DNA of 64,000 bases, from positions 35,769,208-35,833,207 of the forward strand of contig CM068314.1 of the NCBI GenBank assembly GCA_034766995.1, in the 5' to 3' direction. The DNA comes from Acanthacorydalis orientalis (Eukaryota > Arthropoda > Insecta > Megaloptera > Corydalidae). Position 1 is the stretch's first letter; every line of letters starts with the position of its first letter. Below are positions 27,043 through 37,965 of this stretch, piece by piece. The translations under genes were made by a program, and so were the position numbers. The notes beneath the pieces were generated by a model. The model ran no database searches and had not been told where the DNA came from. It saw only the letters and a list, made by a program, of their open reading frames with translations.

Positions 27043-27593
27043 CTTTTTATATAGGTGAATGTTTACATGTGTGTGGGTAATTACTAAAATATTTATCAAA
27101 TTTTACTCGTCCGTGACAAATTTCCTGTATATTATTAAATCAAATAAAAAATTAATCTTTATTCATAACTAAAGATAAAACTTTATTTACTGAGAAATTA
27201 ATAAAATATTTTGTCATAAATATAAAGTGAATAAACGTACATGATTCAATTTGCAACGTTCTTCATCAAAACTAATACACTTAAAGTCCTCCTTCTATTC
27301 TTTTTGTCTGTCGTTCTTTTTTCTTTTAATATAATTTCTATATTTTGCTTTTAATATAGACCCCACTAGCGCCTCTCAAAGATGCTGTACCCAGTGCCGT
27401 TTATAATGAAGTTATTTCAACAACTGACGATAACTTCGCGTGGGTGGACCAAATAGGAAAGGAAGACGTTGCTGGTACGCAGCAGGACGATGAAACAAAA
27501 GTTCGAATGCCACCATCGCAGTTCTTTGATAGACAGCCTTGTCCCAATGATGGCTTGTTTTGTTATATGGCAGTGTTCGGGGATCAAAGTTAA
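22528..27593 (+). CDS. DUF4485-domain protein, three coding exons
   Basis: Spliced gene assembled from exons 22528-22608, 24797-24955 and 27360-27593, giving 157 residues (27+53+77) and a TAA stop at 27591. Both introns are GT-AG and phase 0, so the frames join without adjustment. Residues ~7-90 match the DUF4485 pattern as I remember it: an acidic-aromatic start (NENFDYN), a 'SLIPLLK' segment, 'EREHIREWMDIL', then the core 'TRNEYMWFLLLVLQRGR' followed by 'PFNESPP' and 'PLAPLKD'. The same module opens vertebrate CEP112, a centrosomal coiled-coil protein, but this protein is short and has no coiled coil, so it is a small stand-alone member. Its molecular function is unknown. The tail is acidic (TTDDN, QQDDE) and ends with a Cys pair in 'CPNDGLFC'. 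The start is chosen at 22528 because it has A at -3 and G at +4 and because the domain normally begins near the N-terminus; an in-frame ATG at 22450 would add 26 residues. Domain identity is from memory of the family pattern, not a search. Confidence 0.82.
23128..23170. mobile_element. hAT-like terminal sequence in intron 1
   Basis: An abrupt GC-rich island in AT-rich intron: GCGGTTCGCAAGCCGTATGC then GGGCCGCGGCCC. This resembles hAT (Charlie-like) termini of the form 'gtggctcgcgggccgcatgcggcccg'. No matching opposite end or transposase was seen within the intron, so it is a fragment or solo end. Confidence 0.4.
23327..23617. mobile_element. piggyBac-like MITE with TTAA target site, in intron 1
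   Basis: A 291-bp element flanked by TTAA at 23323-23326 and 23618-23621. Its ends are inverted repeats: CCCTTTGCGGACGAG on the left, CCCTTTGCGGTCGAATG as reverse complement on the right. TTAA duplication and CCC..GGG termini are the hallmark of the piggyBac superfamily. There is no coding capacity, so it would have needed a transposase in trans. The interior is AT-rich with a GC-richer right subterminal block. Confidence 0.8.
24299..24478. repeat. 99-bp tandem duplication of a structured TA-rich unit (intron 1)
   Basis: The unit GTAATATATATATATAATAT.. with its internal order (GTAAT, TTATAT, TCATATATATTGTAT) occurs from 24299 and again from 24398, a period of 99 bp; the second copy ends a little early. 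Because the interruptions in the (TA)n are repeated in the same order, this is a segmental duplication rather than independent slippage. Confidence 0.7.
24797..24955 (+). CDS. Coding exon 2 of the DUF4485 gene
   Basis: Codes for 53 residues and carries the most conserved part of the domain (NEYMWFLLLVLQRGR). It is preceded by a T-rich tract and ATAG acceptor (24793-24796) and ends AAG|GTTAGC. It is visibly more GC-rich than the flanking introns, and all stops lie outside it in this frame. Reading frames on the opposite strand across this exon are shadows. Confidence 0.85.
27360..27593 (+). CDS. Coding exon 3 (terminal) of the DUF4485 gene
   Basis: Codes for 77 residues and the stop. The acceptor is AATATAG at 27353-27359 behind a pyrimidine-rich stretch. 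The first residues (TPLAPLKDAVPSAVYNEV) finish the domain; the rest is an acidic linker and a tail 'PPSQFFDRQPCPNDG' followed by an aromatic/Cys-rich end. The opposite-strand ORF over this exon is an antisense shadow. Confidence 0.85.
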   Translation, partial: TPLAPLKDAVPSAVYNEVISTTDDNFAWVDQIGKEDVAGTQQDDETKVRMPPSQFFDRQPCPNDGLFCYMAVFGDQS

Positions 27594-27623
27594 TTACTGA
27601 GTACGGAATATCTGTACATGTAT

Positions 27624-27670
<47 letters not shown>

Positions 27671-27850
27671 CACAAGAAAGAAGATCGATTGTAATATATA
27701 TTATTTGTACAACTATCAGTTTTATCTTTAAAAATCTGTACTTTTAAAGCGTTTTTATACTTTTGTAACGCAAATAATAATTAAAATTACATTTTTAAAT
27801 AATTTAATGAAAAAATTTCAACATAAATAAAACCAGTTGTTTTTACCAAA
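27594..27850 (+). other. Probable 3' UTR of the DUF4485 gene
   Basis: Follows the TAA stop. It contains a TA microsatellite (27619-27665) and a canonical AATAAA at 27826-27831, about 235 nt after the stop. A second AATAAA lies near 28251. The true cleavage site cannot be read from sequence alone. Confidence 0.4.

Positions 27851-27852
<2 letters not shown>

Positions 27853-27919
<67 letters not shown>
27853..27919. repeat. (TA)n microsatellite downstream of the DUF4485 gene
   Basis: About 33 TA units starting about 20 bases after the AATAAA signal, so it probably lies at or just beyond the end of the transcript. Confidence 0.95.
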
Positions 27920-27923
<4 letters not shown>

Positions 27924-27940
27924 TCATTGTGTGCGTTTGT

Positions 27941-28141
27941 TTATGTGTAATTAGTCACGTAAAAAACTATACATAATGTCTCGAGAATCCTTGCCAACTC
28001 ATGTCTACATAAATACGAAAAACCATATTCTAATTTAGTGAACACATTTGACTTCTTCACACTATCATCATCAATCAGAGGACTATTTAGTCTTTCGCAA
28101 CGTAACAAAAATAAATTGTCTGTGGCAAACGTCAAGGACAT
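27941..28141 (-). CDS. Unidentified 66-codon ORF downstream of the DUF4485 gene
   Basis: Minus-strand ATG-to-stop frame with balanced composition (LFLLRCERLNSPLIDDDSVK, KSNVFTKLEYGFSYLCRHEL). No family recognised, no upstream promoter or splice context identified. Could be chance or part of an antisense transcript. Confidence 0.15.
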   Translation of the reverse strand: MSLTFATDNLFLLRCERLNSPLIDDDSVKKSNVFTKLEYGFSYLCRHELARILETLCIVFYVTNYT

Positions 28142-28644
28142 GGTGACACTTTATTCACATGCACCCCCGCTATGAATAACAGTGTAAATATAATGCATAT
28201 AAGTATATTGTACATCTGCAAAAAGTTCTCGGTCTTCTGTTTGTTGTTTTAATAAATCATTTTATATCGTGTTACAAGCTGACATCTATAGTTATAAATG
28301 GAATTTTTTTTACAATCTTCTTCGGTACATCATTATTTTCAAGCAATGTCTTACCATTTTCAACTTAAAATGAATTGAATATTTTTATATATTGTTTTAA
28401 AAAAATATTTTTTTACAAAATCATCCATTACTGTTTTTAAATTCTATTATCACAAAATTTACATAAATTACTTTAAATTAATGGATTTATAATTTTATAT
28501 ATTTATTTCTCTTCGCCCCATGTGAAAATATTTGAAAATCAATAAAATAACTAAAAAATTTAAACAAATTTTCATTAATTTACATGAAGTCTATCCTTAT
28601 ATGTTTATTTAACTTATTTTATATACTTTTAGGCCGAATTGCGC

Positions 28645-28790
28645 CTACAAACTAGATGAAAACACAATTCAGTTTCAGGATGTTTTACTTCATCGCATAC
28701 CATAACATTTTCTAATCAAAAATGTTCAATAGATGATTAATTATTATTTTAATTCCTGTTTCTGAACATTTCTATTGCAAGGATATTATC
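28645..28790 (+). repeat. Dispersed repeat family, copy B (partial)
   Basis: 28686-28750 reads CTTCATCGCATACCATAACA, TTTTC, then TAATCAAAAATGTTCAATAG and ATGATTAATTATT. This lines up with 60690-60757 (TCTCATCCCATAAACTATAA..ATCAAAAATGTTCAATAAAT..). Only this block is clear. Confidence 0.45.
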
Positions 28791-28989
28791 CTGAGACTGA
28801 GAAGACGCAGAAAAAGCTATATATAGCAGACACAAAATTTAAGTGCCCTGTTAGGTTTAGAAAATTGAAAAAATCGATTTTTTCATAAATCTATATATTG
28901 GACTATGTAGAATAAGGCATTGGATATGAAAATGTTTGTAAACTTGTATATAAAAATATATAATAATATGTAAATGTGTGTAATATGTA

Positions 28990-29400
28990 TATATAAACTT
29001 GCCTTACAACATTAAACGCGTTTTTCTAGGAATGTTTTTTTCAATACACTGGTGTGCATAACTAGAACTAATCATCCGATTGACTTAAAATTTAGTAGAC
29101 ACCTTTTCTACTGTATGAACTACTATGGTGGATATATTTTTACAATTTTTATTTTTTTACTATGAAAAATCCGTAAAATTTCCTTAGAAGATCGCTTTTT
29201 TCTTCTATATGCCGCCATTTTGTTGATAATGATTTTTTAATGCCTGTAGTTCATGCAATTATGAACTCCTTATGGATTATAAAAATCAATAGTTTTTTGT
29301 TCTAGTTCAATTTGCCTGGGAGATTTTCACAAAAGCGTAGAGGTATAGAGATATTGTCCGACTATATTTGTCTGCGGATATCATCGCAAATAATAATCAT
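28990..29400. repeat. Candidate unclassified interspersed repeat
   Basis: Composition is less AT-rich than the surroundings, with phrases such as CACTGGTGTGCATAACTAGA and CCTTATGGATTATAAAAATC. No ORF, terminal repeat or target duplication was recognised. The style resembles non-autonomous insect repeats, but no second copy is seen in this window. Confidence 0.2.
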
Positions 29401-29790
29401 ATCAAAAAAATAGATGTAAAGTTTCATTTAAACACAGTTAAATAAATATTAAAATCCTTAAGTAGTTTGGTTTTATCCTTTACATAAATTGTAAAACATG
29501 GTTATATTCACTTCATCATTCATAGTCATTACACCTACAAATATGAAAACATCACTATATGGATTCAGATAATTCATTTGAACACAATAACTATATTTTT
29601 TTTCAAATTTTCATTCATTTATAACGTCAACATAACTAATTCACTGATAAACTTTTAAGCCTGCGAACCTTTAACCCCAAATTTGCCGATTATAGCTAGA
29701 CTTTGCAGATATCGGATCCAAAATAATAATAGTTTTTTTTTACTGACGATAATCGGTGTAATTAACATTTCTTTAAATACAATATACATA

Positions 29791-29823
<33 letters not shown>

Positions 29824-30750
29824 CCTTTGGAATATACTTAAAAATAGAAAATATTTTACCATGTATATATGCATATAATACAATACTATACAATAAACAC
29901 GTTTATTAAAATTAATTCTTACTTTTAAGAAGTGAAATATCGTAATGTTAAATTTATTAAAAACTTATAAGAAAATGTACTTTTTATACCAACAGTTCAA
30001 AATCTATTACATTCCTAACTTGATTATGAATACTTTCTTCATATAGTAAGATTTTTGATAAGCATAACGAACTATTATACTTTATTTATAAATTTACTGT
30101 ATTCCATTATTTAATAAAGGTTAAAGGTAATTCAATTTATATGAACATGTGTGATACAAAGACAGTAAAATTCTAGTAGCAGTAATTTAAACTGTTAAGT
30201 AAGTTTAATCATTAATAATTACTGTTGTCATCCTATGATCCTTCTGTTATCAATTAACAATGGAAAATATAGGTCTCAGAACTTTTTGTATTAATTCATA
30301 CATGAATATACGAAATCCCGTGACTATGAGAAATTGTCACATTTGTTGTCAAAGTCTGTTGGCGCTAGCCAACGTTGTTGCGGTTCGCCACCTCTTGTTT
30401 GTAATTGAGTTTGAAAACATCAACCCACGCGGTGACAATACGCCTCTTCAAGCTCCTCTGCTTCTGATCAGACGACAGAGGTACTGCCACGCGGAGGCGC
30501 GACAAATTACGCGTGCGGGGTGGCCGTGACCATGCCAGAGAAAGTGACCGTCGAAATTCGTACTATGTATAATGGACAGATAAGTATTCAAATTTATATT
30601 ATTGTTATTTCGAAATTATACAGTACTCTGCATCCCATTTCGTGTTCTTTGATTCGCTGACAAATATCAGAAACTAACATGATTTGCCAAAATGCATTTT
30701 TGACCTTTAAGTCAAGTACCAATATTTCATGAACACACAAACAGACACGA

Positions 30751-30784
<34 letters not shown>

Positions 30785-30895
30785 GTATGTATATGTGTAT
30801 GTATATATACAAATTTATTTTAGTTATTCTGGAGCGTATAATTATTATAATCATTTACGTATTGTTACCTTTACAACAACTGCCTTTGTTATTCA

Positions 30896-30939
<44 letters not shown>

Positions 30940-31669
30940 GAAATTAGTATTTTTGTAAAAATCATACAAACATTTTACTAAACAAGATCTAATTATGTAC
31001 AAATTTAATCTAAGATTTTTTTATATCTGTCATTGGTAGTAAGTTAGTAACTAATTAAAAGTGTATGTATGTATATATATATATCCATATATCTGTGCGA
31101 CATCGGGCCATTTCAGGGATGAGACTTATTATGTGCTACTAGATGATCGTTGGACCACCCCTCGGCAATGCAAATACAAACACGCCATGACTGGCGTTTT
31201 TAAAATAACCTGTCCATTTCGTAAGAAATGAACAGTTAATAAATATATTTAAAATTTAGGAGATTTTCACAATTATTTTAAGAGTAAAAAAGAACCAGAC
31301 TACATACTTCGAATTCCATTTGTTAAAGTTCGTATATATGTATGTGTACGTTTCTTAATAGTACCCACGCGAAAAGCATTGTTTAGTTTACGAGCAGTTT
31401 CTACTGTTTTACAACCCGTTTTAAATTTATACAAAAAAAAACGCTCTTATTTGAATTTTTCTATCATCAATAGCCAAATTTGAAGTAAAATTAATAATAA
31501 AACCAAACTGCTTGTTAATAAAATACAGACCAAAAATTCACTTTAAAATGATATGATGAACACAATATATGATATTGACATGAACACAATGAAATGACAC
31601 TTTCATTGAAAAAATTAAGATTATAATTCAGAAAACAAAAACCGCAATTATTTTCTACCAATTCTTATT

Positions 31670-31700
<31 letters not shown>

Positions 31701-33894
31701 GTTAGGTATATAATGTTAATTGCCTCTCGATGTTCCGTTTACATTTTACACCCTTTTAACTATCAAGATTTTTAGTGTACAAGAACACAAGATGTAGCAG
31801 ATATTAACTTAGAAAAACGATGTTTTTCACACGGGCAAACAATACAAGTGACAACGATAATAAATTAAAATAAAAAAAATCTTATTTTCCACACGCATTG
31901 AAATAATCACCAAATATTCATTAATCATATCATAGATCAATCTCTAAATTTCAGTTTCTGTAAAACTCTATTTGAAAACCGTGAAATATTAAGGATTTAT
32001 ATACTTTTAAATAGGAAATCGTACATAATGAACATAAATGAATATACAATACAAAGAAAATTTGTTATACAAGTTACATACATAAATTTTTAATAAATTG
32101 ATAAATATTTTTTGAAGAAAAATAAGAATAAAATGAGAAATACATTTCATATTTTTTAAAGTAATATTTGCCCCTGCAAATTCTAACAGCGAAATTAATA
32201 TTTCAAATAACATATAATTTTAATAAATGAATGTACTATAAAACGAAGTGAGGTTTAAACAAGCTCAGGTCAAATAACACTGCAGGTTCGCCTTCGATAG
32301 ATCTTGATATATATATATATATATATAACTTTACAGTATTTATCAAAAATGATGAGGTAATATATAATTTTAAATATGAAAAATAATAAAATTAATTCTT
32401 AGAATAAAAGATTAAATATATTTGAACAGTTTGAGTTTGTCTGGAGTTTTATATAGAGTATAATTATTTTTTTTTTTGAAAAAAGATCAATCAATATAAA
32501 GACAGATGCACAAAATAATCAGTTCATTTTAATGTTTAAAACATGTTTTATAGAAAAAAAAATGCATAGCGAGATGACTCTTTAAATGATTCGATCGTTT
32601 TAAAACATTCGGGAAAATAAAAATATATCGTTAAGTCAGTCAACAAGTACTGTAAGTATGATTGCAAGAATTTGTTTTTCAACAGTGATGACAATGCTTT
32701 AATGAAATACGTTTAAGTCTTTAATTAACGGATATGATGAGTAATATTGAAATGAAAAAATATAGAGGAATAATAAAACGCTGAGTGTTGTTTATGATAT
32801 CAGAAAACAAAAAAGAAATAACAAGTAATTAACCAGATAAAAAAAAATTATAAGAGTGTGTAAAAAAGTATATTATTTTGATCTGCGAATAAATGAGTGA
32901 AGAAATATATGAACACATGTGACATTACACAGCCATTTGTAACAACTGTTAAAGCGTTAACAACAATTTATACTATTTTGCCAAATAAATAGTATTTTGT
33001 TATGGGATTGTGATTAATATTTTGTAAATATATAAATAACATAAAGTTCTAAACAACTGCTAGTGTAGGTAAATTACACTTGAAAATTATTTACAATTTG
33101 TTAAATTATTATCGATGTTATCATACGTTATTAATTTTAAATATTTAAAAGAAAACAAGAATAGTATAATAATATAAACGAAAAGATTGTGTTATTTGTA
33201 ATTCTAAAATTGCTGAAAAAGTGTATGAATCTGATAAAATTAGAACTTATATATAAAAAAACCTTTAAATGATTGTTTATAGTTAGAAAATGGATCAAAA
33301 TCTGAGGATCATTTAATGTTTCACTTAAATAAATTTATATAAATAATTTGAAAATTAAATGAGTTCTCAACCCTCATTAAAAAATTACCAAATAGCATGT
33401 ACATAAAATAAATTAATGTATAATTTCCAGTGCAGTCTTTGAAGATGTAAATAAATTTATATTGCATTATATGCGATAAAAATAAAACTAATTAAAGACA
33501 GACAAAAGTGGATCAATAAATATGAACTACTGGCACAACTCAAATAATTAGTAATTTATTGCCAGGAACGTGTTGAGCATGTTTTATGGCATATGATTCA
33601 TAAGATTAGTATTTTGTTTAGATACATGGTTTCTGATTAATCGCTGAAAACTTATTTTAATTCGTTATCTATCTATATATCCAAAAATATTCCGTAAAAC
33701 TTCAAAAAATAAACAAAAAAATTTAAAAAAACGACTCAAGATTTTGTATTAAATTATTATTAACAATGACACCCGAATTACACAAAAAAATATGATATTG
33801 GTATCATAAAAAACTACAATGAAATGTACGACTTTATAAAACAATACATTGCAATATACCTGCGAGAGTGTTTATAGACATAGTAATATATATT

Positions 33895-33897
<3 letters not shown>
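29401..33897. other. AT-rich intergenic DNA
   Basis: Apart from the CpG block at 30360-30560, holds TA tracts (29790-29823, 30752-30772, 30899-30934, 31670-31690) and a GC-richer unexplained patch at 31095-31210 that includes CATCGGGCCATTTCAGGGAT. No exon recognised. Confidence 0.5.
30360..30560 (+). promoter_or_regulatory. CpG-rich block ending at a candidate start codon
   Basis: A 200-bp GC-rich island (CACGCGGTGACAATACGCC, GCCACGCGGAGGCGCGACAA) in AT-rich DNA, leading to CCGTGACCATGCCAGAG at 30534. From that ATG the frame reads MPEKVTVEIRTMYNGQ and then becomes AT-rich after a weak donor-like AAGTATTC. This would fit a promoter, 5' UTR and the first coding bases of a gene, but no further exon is recognised. 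The 89-residue frame starting at 30260 looks like a chance ORF over the island. Confidence 0.3.
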
Positions 33898-33947
<50 letters not shown>

Positions 33948-34020
33948 GATATTGAGCGAATATATGCGATACGAGCGGGGACAGAGACTCCGGCAGTCGG
34001 GGAATGTAGAGAGTAGAGCC
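33898..34020. repeat. (TA)n microsatellite followed by an unexplained GC-rich block
   Basis: TA run 33898-33944, then 33955-34020 with unusually high GC (ACGAGCGGGGACAGAGACTC, GGCAGTCGGGGAATG, GAGCCCCCC). The block was tested by eye for a tRNA and lacks the T-loop consensus. No function assigned. Confidence 0.5.
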
Positions 34021-34204
34021 CCCCAGTATTATATAAATTAAAATTTAATTAAATACTTTATTTTTTATTTTATTAATTAAATCGAATAACTATTTTAAAT
34101 TAATTTATATTTCTATATGGATTTATTAACAATGTAAAAATTAAATTTTAATTCTATTAACTAAAACTTGATCCTAATTCACTTCCTTACCAATATTTTT
34201 GCCC

Positions 34205-34520
34205 TGTATCTAAATTCACTTTCACTAATGTTTTTTTCTCTCTTCTACAAACCATAAAAATTTTTTTGATAATAGATTTCAATAATTGATTATTTTGATT
34301 GTTACTTATGCACATTTCGATGCCATCAACTTAGGAACATTAAGAAAATGAAAGTTTTTAGTACCCTACGTCGCAATTGAAATTTGCTTAAACAACAATC
34401 AAAAATGTTCAATAATTAATTATTGAATATTTTTGACCAGAAAGAATTTTGTAGCTTGTAGAGTGAAAAATTTTTTTTATTTCTAGATTTTTTATTGTTT
34501 TAAAACACTTGCACACTATA
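34205..34520. repeat. Dispersed repeat family, copy C with palindromic core
   Basis: Left arm begins CTAAATTCACTTTCACTAAT (34213). The centre, 34400-34435, is a 36-bp near-perfect palindrome whose left half is CAAAAATGTTCAATAATT with a single mismatch between arms. The right side holds GAGTGAAAAATTTTTTTT, the inverted counterpart of the left arm. It could form a long hairpin. No ORF. It looks like a MITE or fold-back element without a recognised superfamily. Confidence 0.5.
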
Positions 34521-35226
34521 CAATGACGTATAAATTTATATTTATTTAAATGAATTATATTATTTTGATTTTTCATCAAAATCTTTTTATTGATTAGAAG
34601 TTACATGTCAATTTGAAATATGAGATAACTTACTTATTTTGTCATGCTTACAATTCGAAAACTTATCTATTTAGGATATATTTAACTGAAAAAAGGTAAA
34701 ACTGAGTATACAAAACCAGCTAGTAATATATTCAATATTATAATTAATAAAGTATAAGGAAAATTTTATCTAATCTCTTAGCTACATTTTATAAAATAAA
34801 TATGCGTATATTTTCTGTACACACAGAGAAAGGAGAGTGCATAAATTGTATAGAAAATTTTCTTCTATACACAACGTTGCTGTTAACGTCGCTTATTCTC
34901 AATTTAGTTCCACGTGTCATCCCTAGTGAAATGAAAATATGAAGTCCGGATAGATACACAGTTAACTAACACCACCCCATACAATTTATATAATATGTAC
35001 GCTAAAGAATAGATTACTTAACAAGAAATATGACGCACATAAATATCGGATATTCTTAGAAGTAATCATAACTTATTATTCGATTAAATTGGTAAACGGA
35101 AACAGTTTTCTCCTGATATACTTTTTTGTAATTCAATTAGCATAATGTTATTGAGATAATCAATGAAATGGTATCGTTGCTTCGTTTTTATTGTTATAGT
35201 TATATTTACATAGATTGTTATTTTAT

Positions 35227-35229
<3 letters not shown>

Positions 35230-35295
<66 letters not shown>
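35230..35295. repeat. (TA)n microsatellite abutting a mariner end
   Basis: About 33 TA units. The mariner terminal repeat begins in the next bases (35296). Confidence 0.95.
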
Positions 35296-35297
<2 letters not shown>

Positions 35298-35960
35298 AGT
35301 AACCAAGAAAGTTCTGTCGTTTTTGAATTGAGAAAAAGACACTTGTGACATAAAATAACTTCATTAATCAAAATATCCACCTTCCCATTGAACAAACCTT
35401 TCCTAGCGAGAAGATAATTTATAAATTCGATTTTTATAAAACTGATTATTTTTATTTTCAAAAAATGTAGACACCTCCATTTTTAATTCTTTTTCATTAT
35501 AAAATTGTTTACCACGCATACGATTGTCCAAAGATAAAAATAGGTGATAATCTGATGGATATATGTCTGGGGACTAGGGGAGATAGGAGGATCTCCCATT
35601 CTAAATTCATAATTTTTCTTCTAGTCTCTACTGCAACGTGTGGTTGTGCGTTATCTTGCAAAAATAAAACTTTTTTACGATTTACAAGTGCTGGCTGTTT
35701 TTTTTTAATGCAACTCGTTGGAGTTGTTCACGATACATGTTTTCCGTGAGGGTTTGACCCACTCGTAGATATTCATGGTGAATAATGCCTTTTGAAGTCC
35801 ACAAAACAGAGGGAAGTTTTCGTGGTGTTCACTTTCATTTACGACTTTATGGGACAGGATCACCTAATGACAGCCAGCGGCGAGTACATTTCTAGTTGGA
35901 ATACATAATCCATTTTCCAAAAAGTTCTCTGATTTTAGTCGTGAAATAAGAGATGTACAG
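35296..35960 (-). mobile_element. mariner (Mos1/SETMAR-type) transposon, truncated and frameshifted
   Basis: Reading the minus strand from ~35900 downwards: 'GKWIMYSN', 'RRWLSLGDPVP', 'KGIIHHEYLRVGQTLTENMY', 'REQLQRVALKKKQPALVNRK' and 'VLFLQDNAQPHVAVETRRK', which contains the second catalytic Asp in QDNA. After a frame change come 'SPDIYPSDYHLFLSLDNRMR', holding the third Asp, and then the C-terminal tail. The 3' terminal inverted repeat is at 35296-35330 (AAGTAACCAAGAAAGTTCTG read on +), similar to mariner ends, and it touches a (TA)n tract. The N-terminal DNA-binding part is missing. Not functional. Confidence 0.85.
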
Positions 35961-37496
35961 ATTGTAAGATCCTGTAATTTGTTATTGGGAGTTAATTAGT
36001 GTGGCGCTCATTTACTTAATTTCTACCTCTTATTAATTAACTTTAAATGAATAAAGATACAATATATCTGTTATAGAAAGAGAGAGGATTTAGTGCACTA
36101 GAACTGAGAACCTCTGGATTAGAATGTCCAAGATAAGAATGAAATAAAATTTTATTTTTAAAGAATCAGTGAATATTTACATAATATTTTAAAAAATCGA
36201 GTAAAACTATATATTTAAAATAAAAATAAAATCCAAAACAAGTTAATTAAAAAAAATCAAAAATTCAATATTGTTTAGTATTCTTAAATAAAATAATATT
36301 AAATAAGAGCACGTACATTATCAGTTTAAAAAAATACAAATTTCAATCCAATATTAGTTACTTAAATGTTTAATAAAAGTGACGCAGAATCAATCTAAAA
36401 ATAATAACTAAAAATGAGGCATTTTACCAGTTTTTCTACGTGACAACAGTGTGTTTACAGCATTAAGACGTGTAGGCACAACTATTAATAGATAAAAATG
36501 TGACACTGAAAATTATATGACGAAAATCCAATGTCAAATATTTGGTAAAAAAATATTTCTTACATAAAAAAAGTTGCAAAAGTTGTTTGAATACCATAAA
36601 TAAGATCATTTAAATATAATGTAACACTATGAATCATGATTATTTCTAATTTCCAGTCAAATGTGCGTATTTATATTCACATATTTTAAATTGAAACTAT
36701 GTAATTTCATACATAATATATATGTGTTTACGTATATGTGCAGTAGCAATTTGTACGCTTGCCGTGATATCCTCATATTAGTCAATAGTAACGGAAGGAA
36801 ACCAAACTCTAATTGGCACATTTAACAACTTAAATGTTAACAGGTGGCAAATAAATCAAAGAATAAATTTCCAAGCTATTTCTGTACTAACTACTATAAA
36901 ACGTAACACATTTCTAAAATTATATCTCTAATATTATGATGACAGTTTTTTTTTAAATTGTATATATATATATATACGAGTATATATATTTATATGTATG
37001 TGTGTACGTATGTGTATGTGTGTGAGAGAGGGGGGAGAGAAAGCGAAAACACTAAAATAGAACAATAAATCATAAATATGCATTTATGTATTTTCAATAT
37101 AAATATACCTTAAGATATTTAGTAAGAGGAAAAATAATGTGAATTAATTTGTTGCTGTTAACTACACGTTTCACTTTACAGCTTTTATCACATTTACTTA
37201 AGCTCAAGTAAATATTATTTAGATATTTTCAAAAAGTATTAACTTAAGAAAATTGTAATTAAATTTAAATTCAGTTTACAATTGAAGTTACAAAAGTACA
37301 TGGTTATAATTAAGTAACTGTATTCTGATAGACCTTTAAACGCCGCCTGTACAAGAATTCGTATAGAAATAAATTGAAATCCGCGGAAAACCACTCATAA
37401 GATTGAATTAGCACTATAATTCTAATAACTAAAAATGAAGATAATAATTACAATGTATGTGATATGCATTTACTATAAAAAAATATTAGACAGAAT

Positions 37497-37965
37497 TACT
37501 GCATGTATGTCATTACTTAAACGAGAGAAAAACGAATAGATTCTTAAAAGATCAATTACAGGAGATAAGAAATGCGTATTTTACAATAACGTGGAAAGAA
37601 AATGTGACTGGTGTCAATTACGGAAAGAACCTCGAACTGCTTCCAAAAAAAAAAAGTAAATCGAAGACAATTGTCATGTGCTCAGAAAGAGTGTAAAAGG
37701 AACATACATCATGGACTAATCAAATGTAACAAAACACTCGTGCAAAAAAATATGACTCAGTAAAAAAATCGCACTGCTACAAAATAATACACCGCTATTT
37801 TTATTCGATTTTGCTCTATCAGATTTCCAATTATTCAGGTCATTATTAATTCATTTGCTACGAAGAACTTCAGAAATATAAACATAAAAATTATTTGAAA
37901 AACTTCTTTGAATTGAAACCCGCTAGTTTTTTCAAAGAAAAAAAATTGCAAGTGTGAACAAAATA
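37497..37965 (+). mobile_element. Second, older mariner transposon relic
   Basis: Plus strand. It reads 'MSLLKREKNE', then 'LKRSITGDKKCVFYNNVERK' (first catalytic Asp in TGD; the usual TGDEKW is altered to TGDKKC), then 'EPRTAS' and, after many stops, 'LFDFALSDFQLFRSLL' (equivalent of SPDLAPSDYHLFRSL, third Asp) and 'LFEKLL...FFQRK'. The block with the second Asp appears deleted. The residues differ from the copies at 35296 and 45886, so this is a separate insertion from a different mariner subfamily. I did not find terminal repeats. Confidence 0.75.

Noticed and set aside
27412..27675. Minus-strand ORF over exon 3
   Set aside because: Antisense shadow of the terminal exon, ending in a TA tract.
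33955..34020. Possible tRNA gene
   Set aside because: No GTTCRA T-loop and no acceptor-stem pairing could be found by eye.
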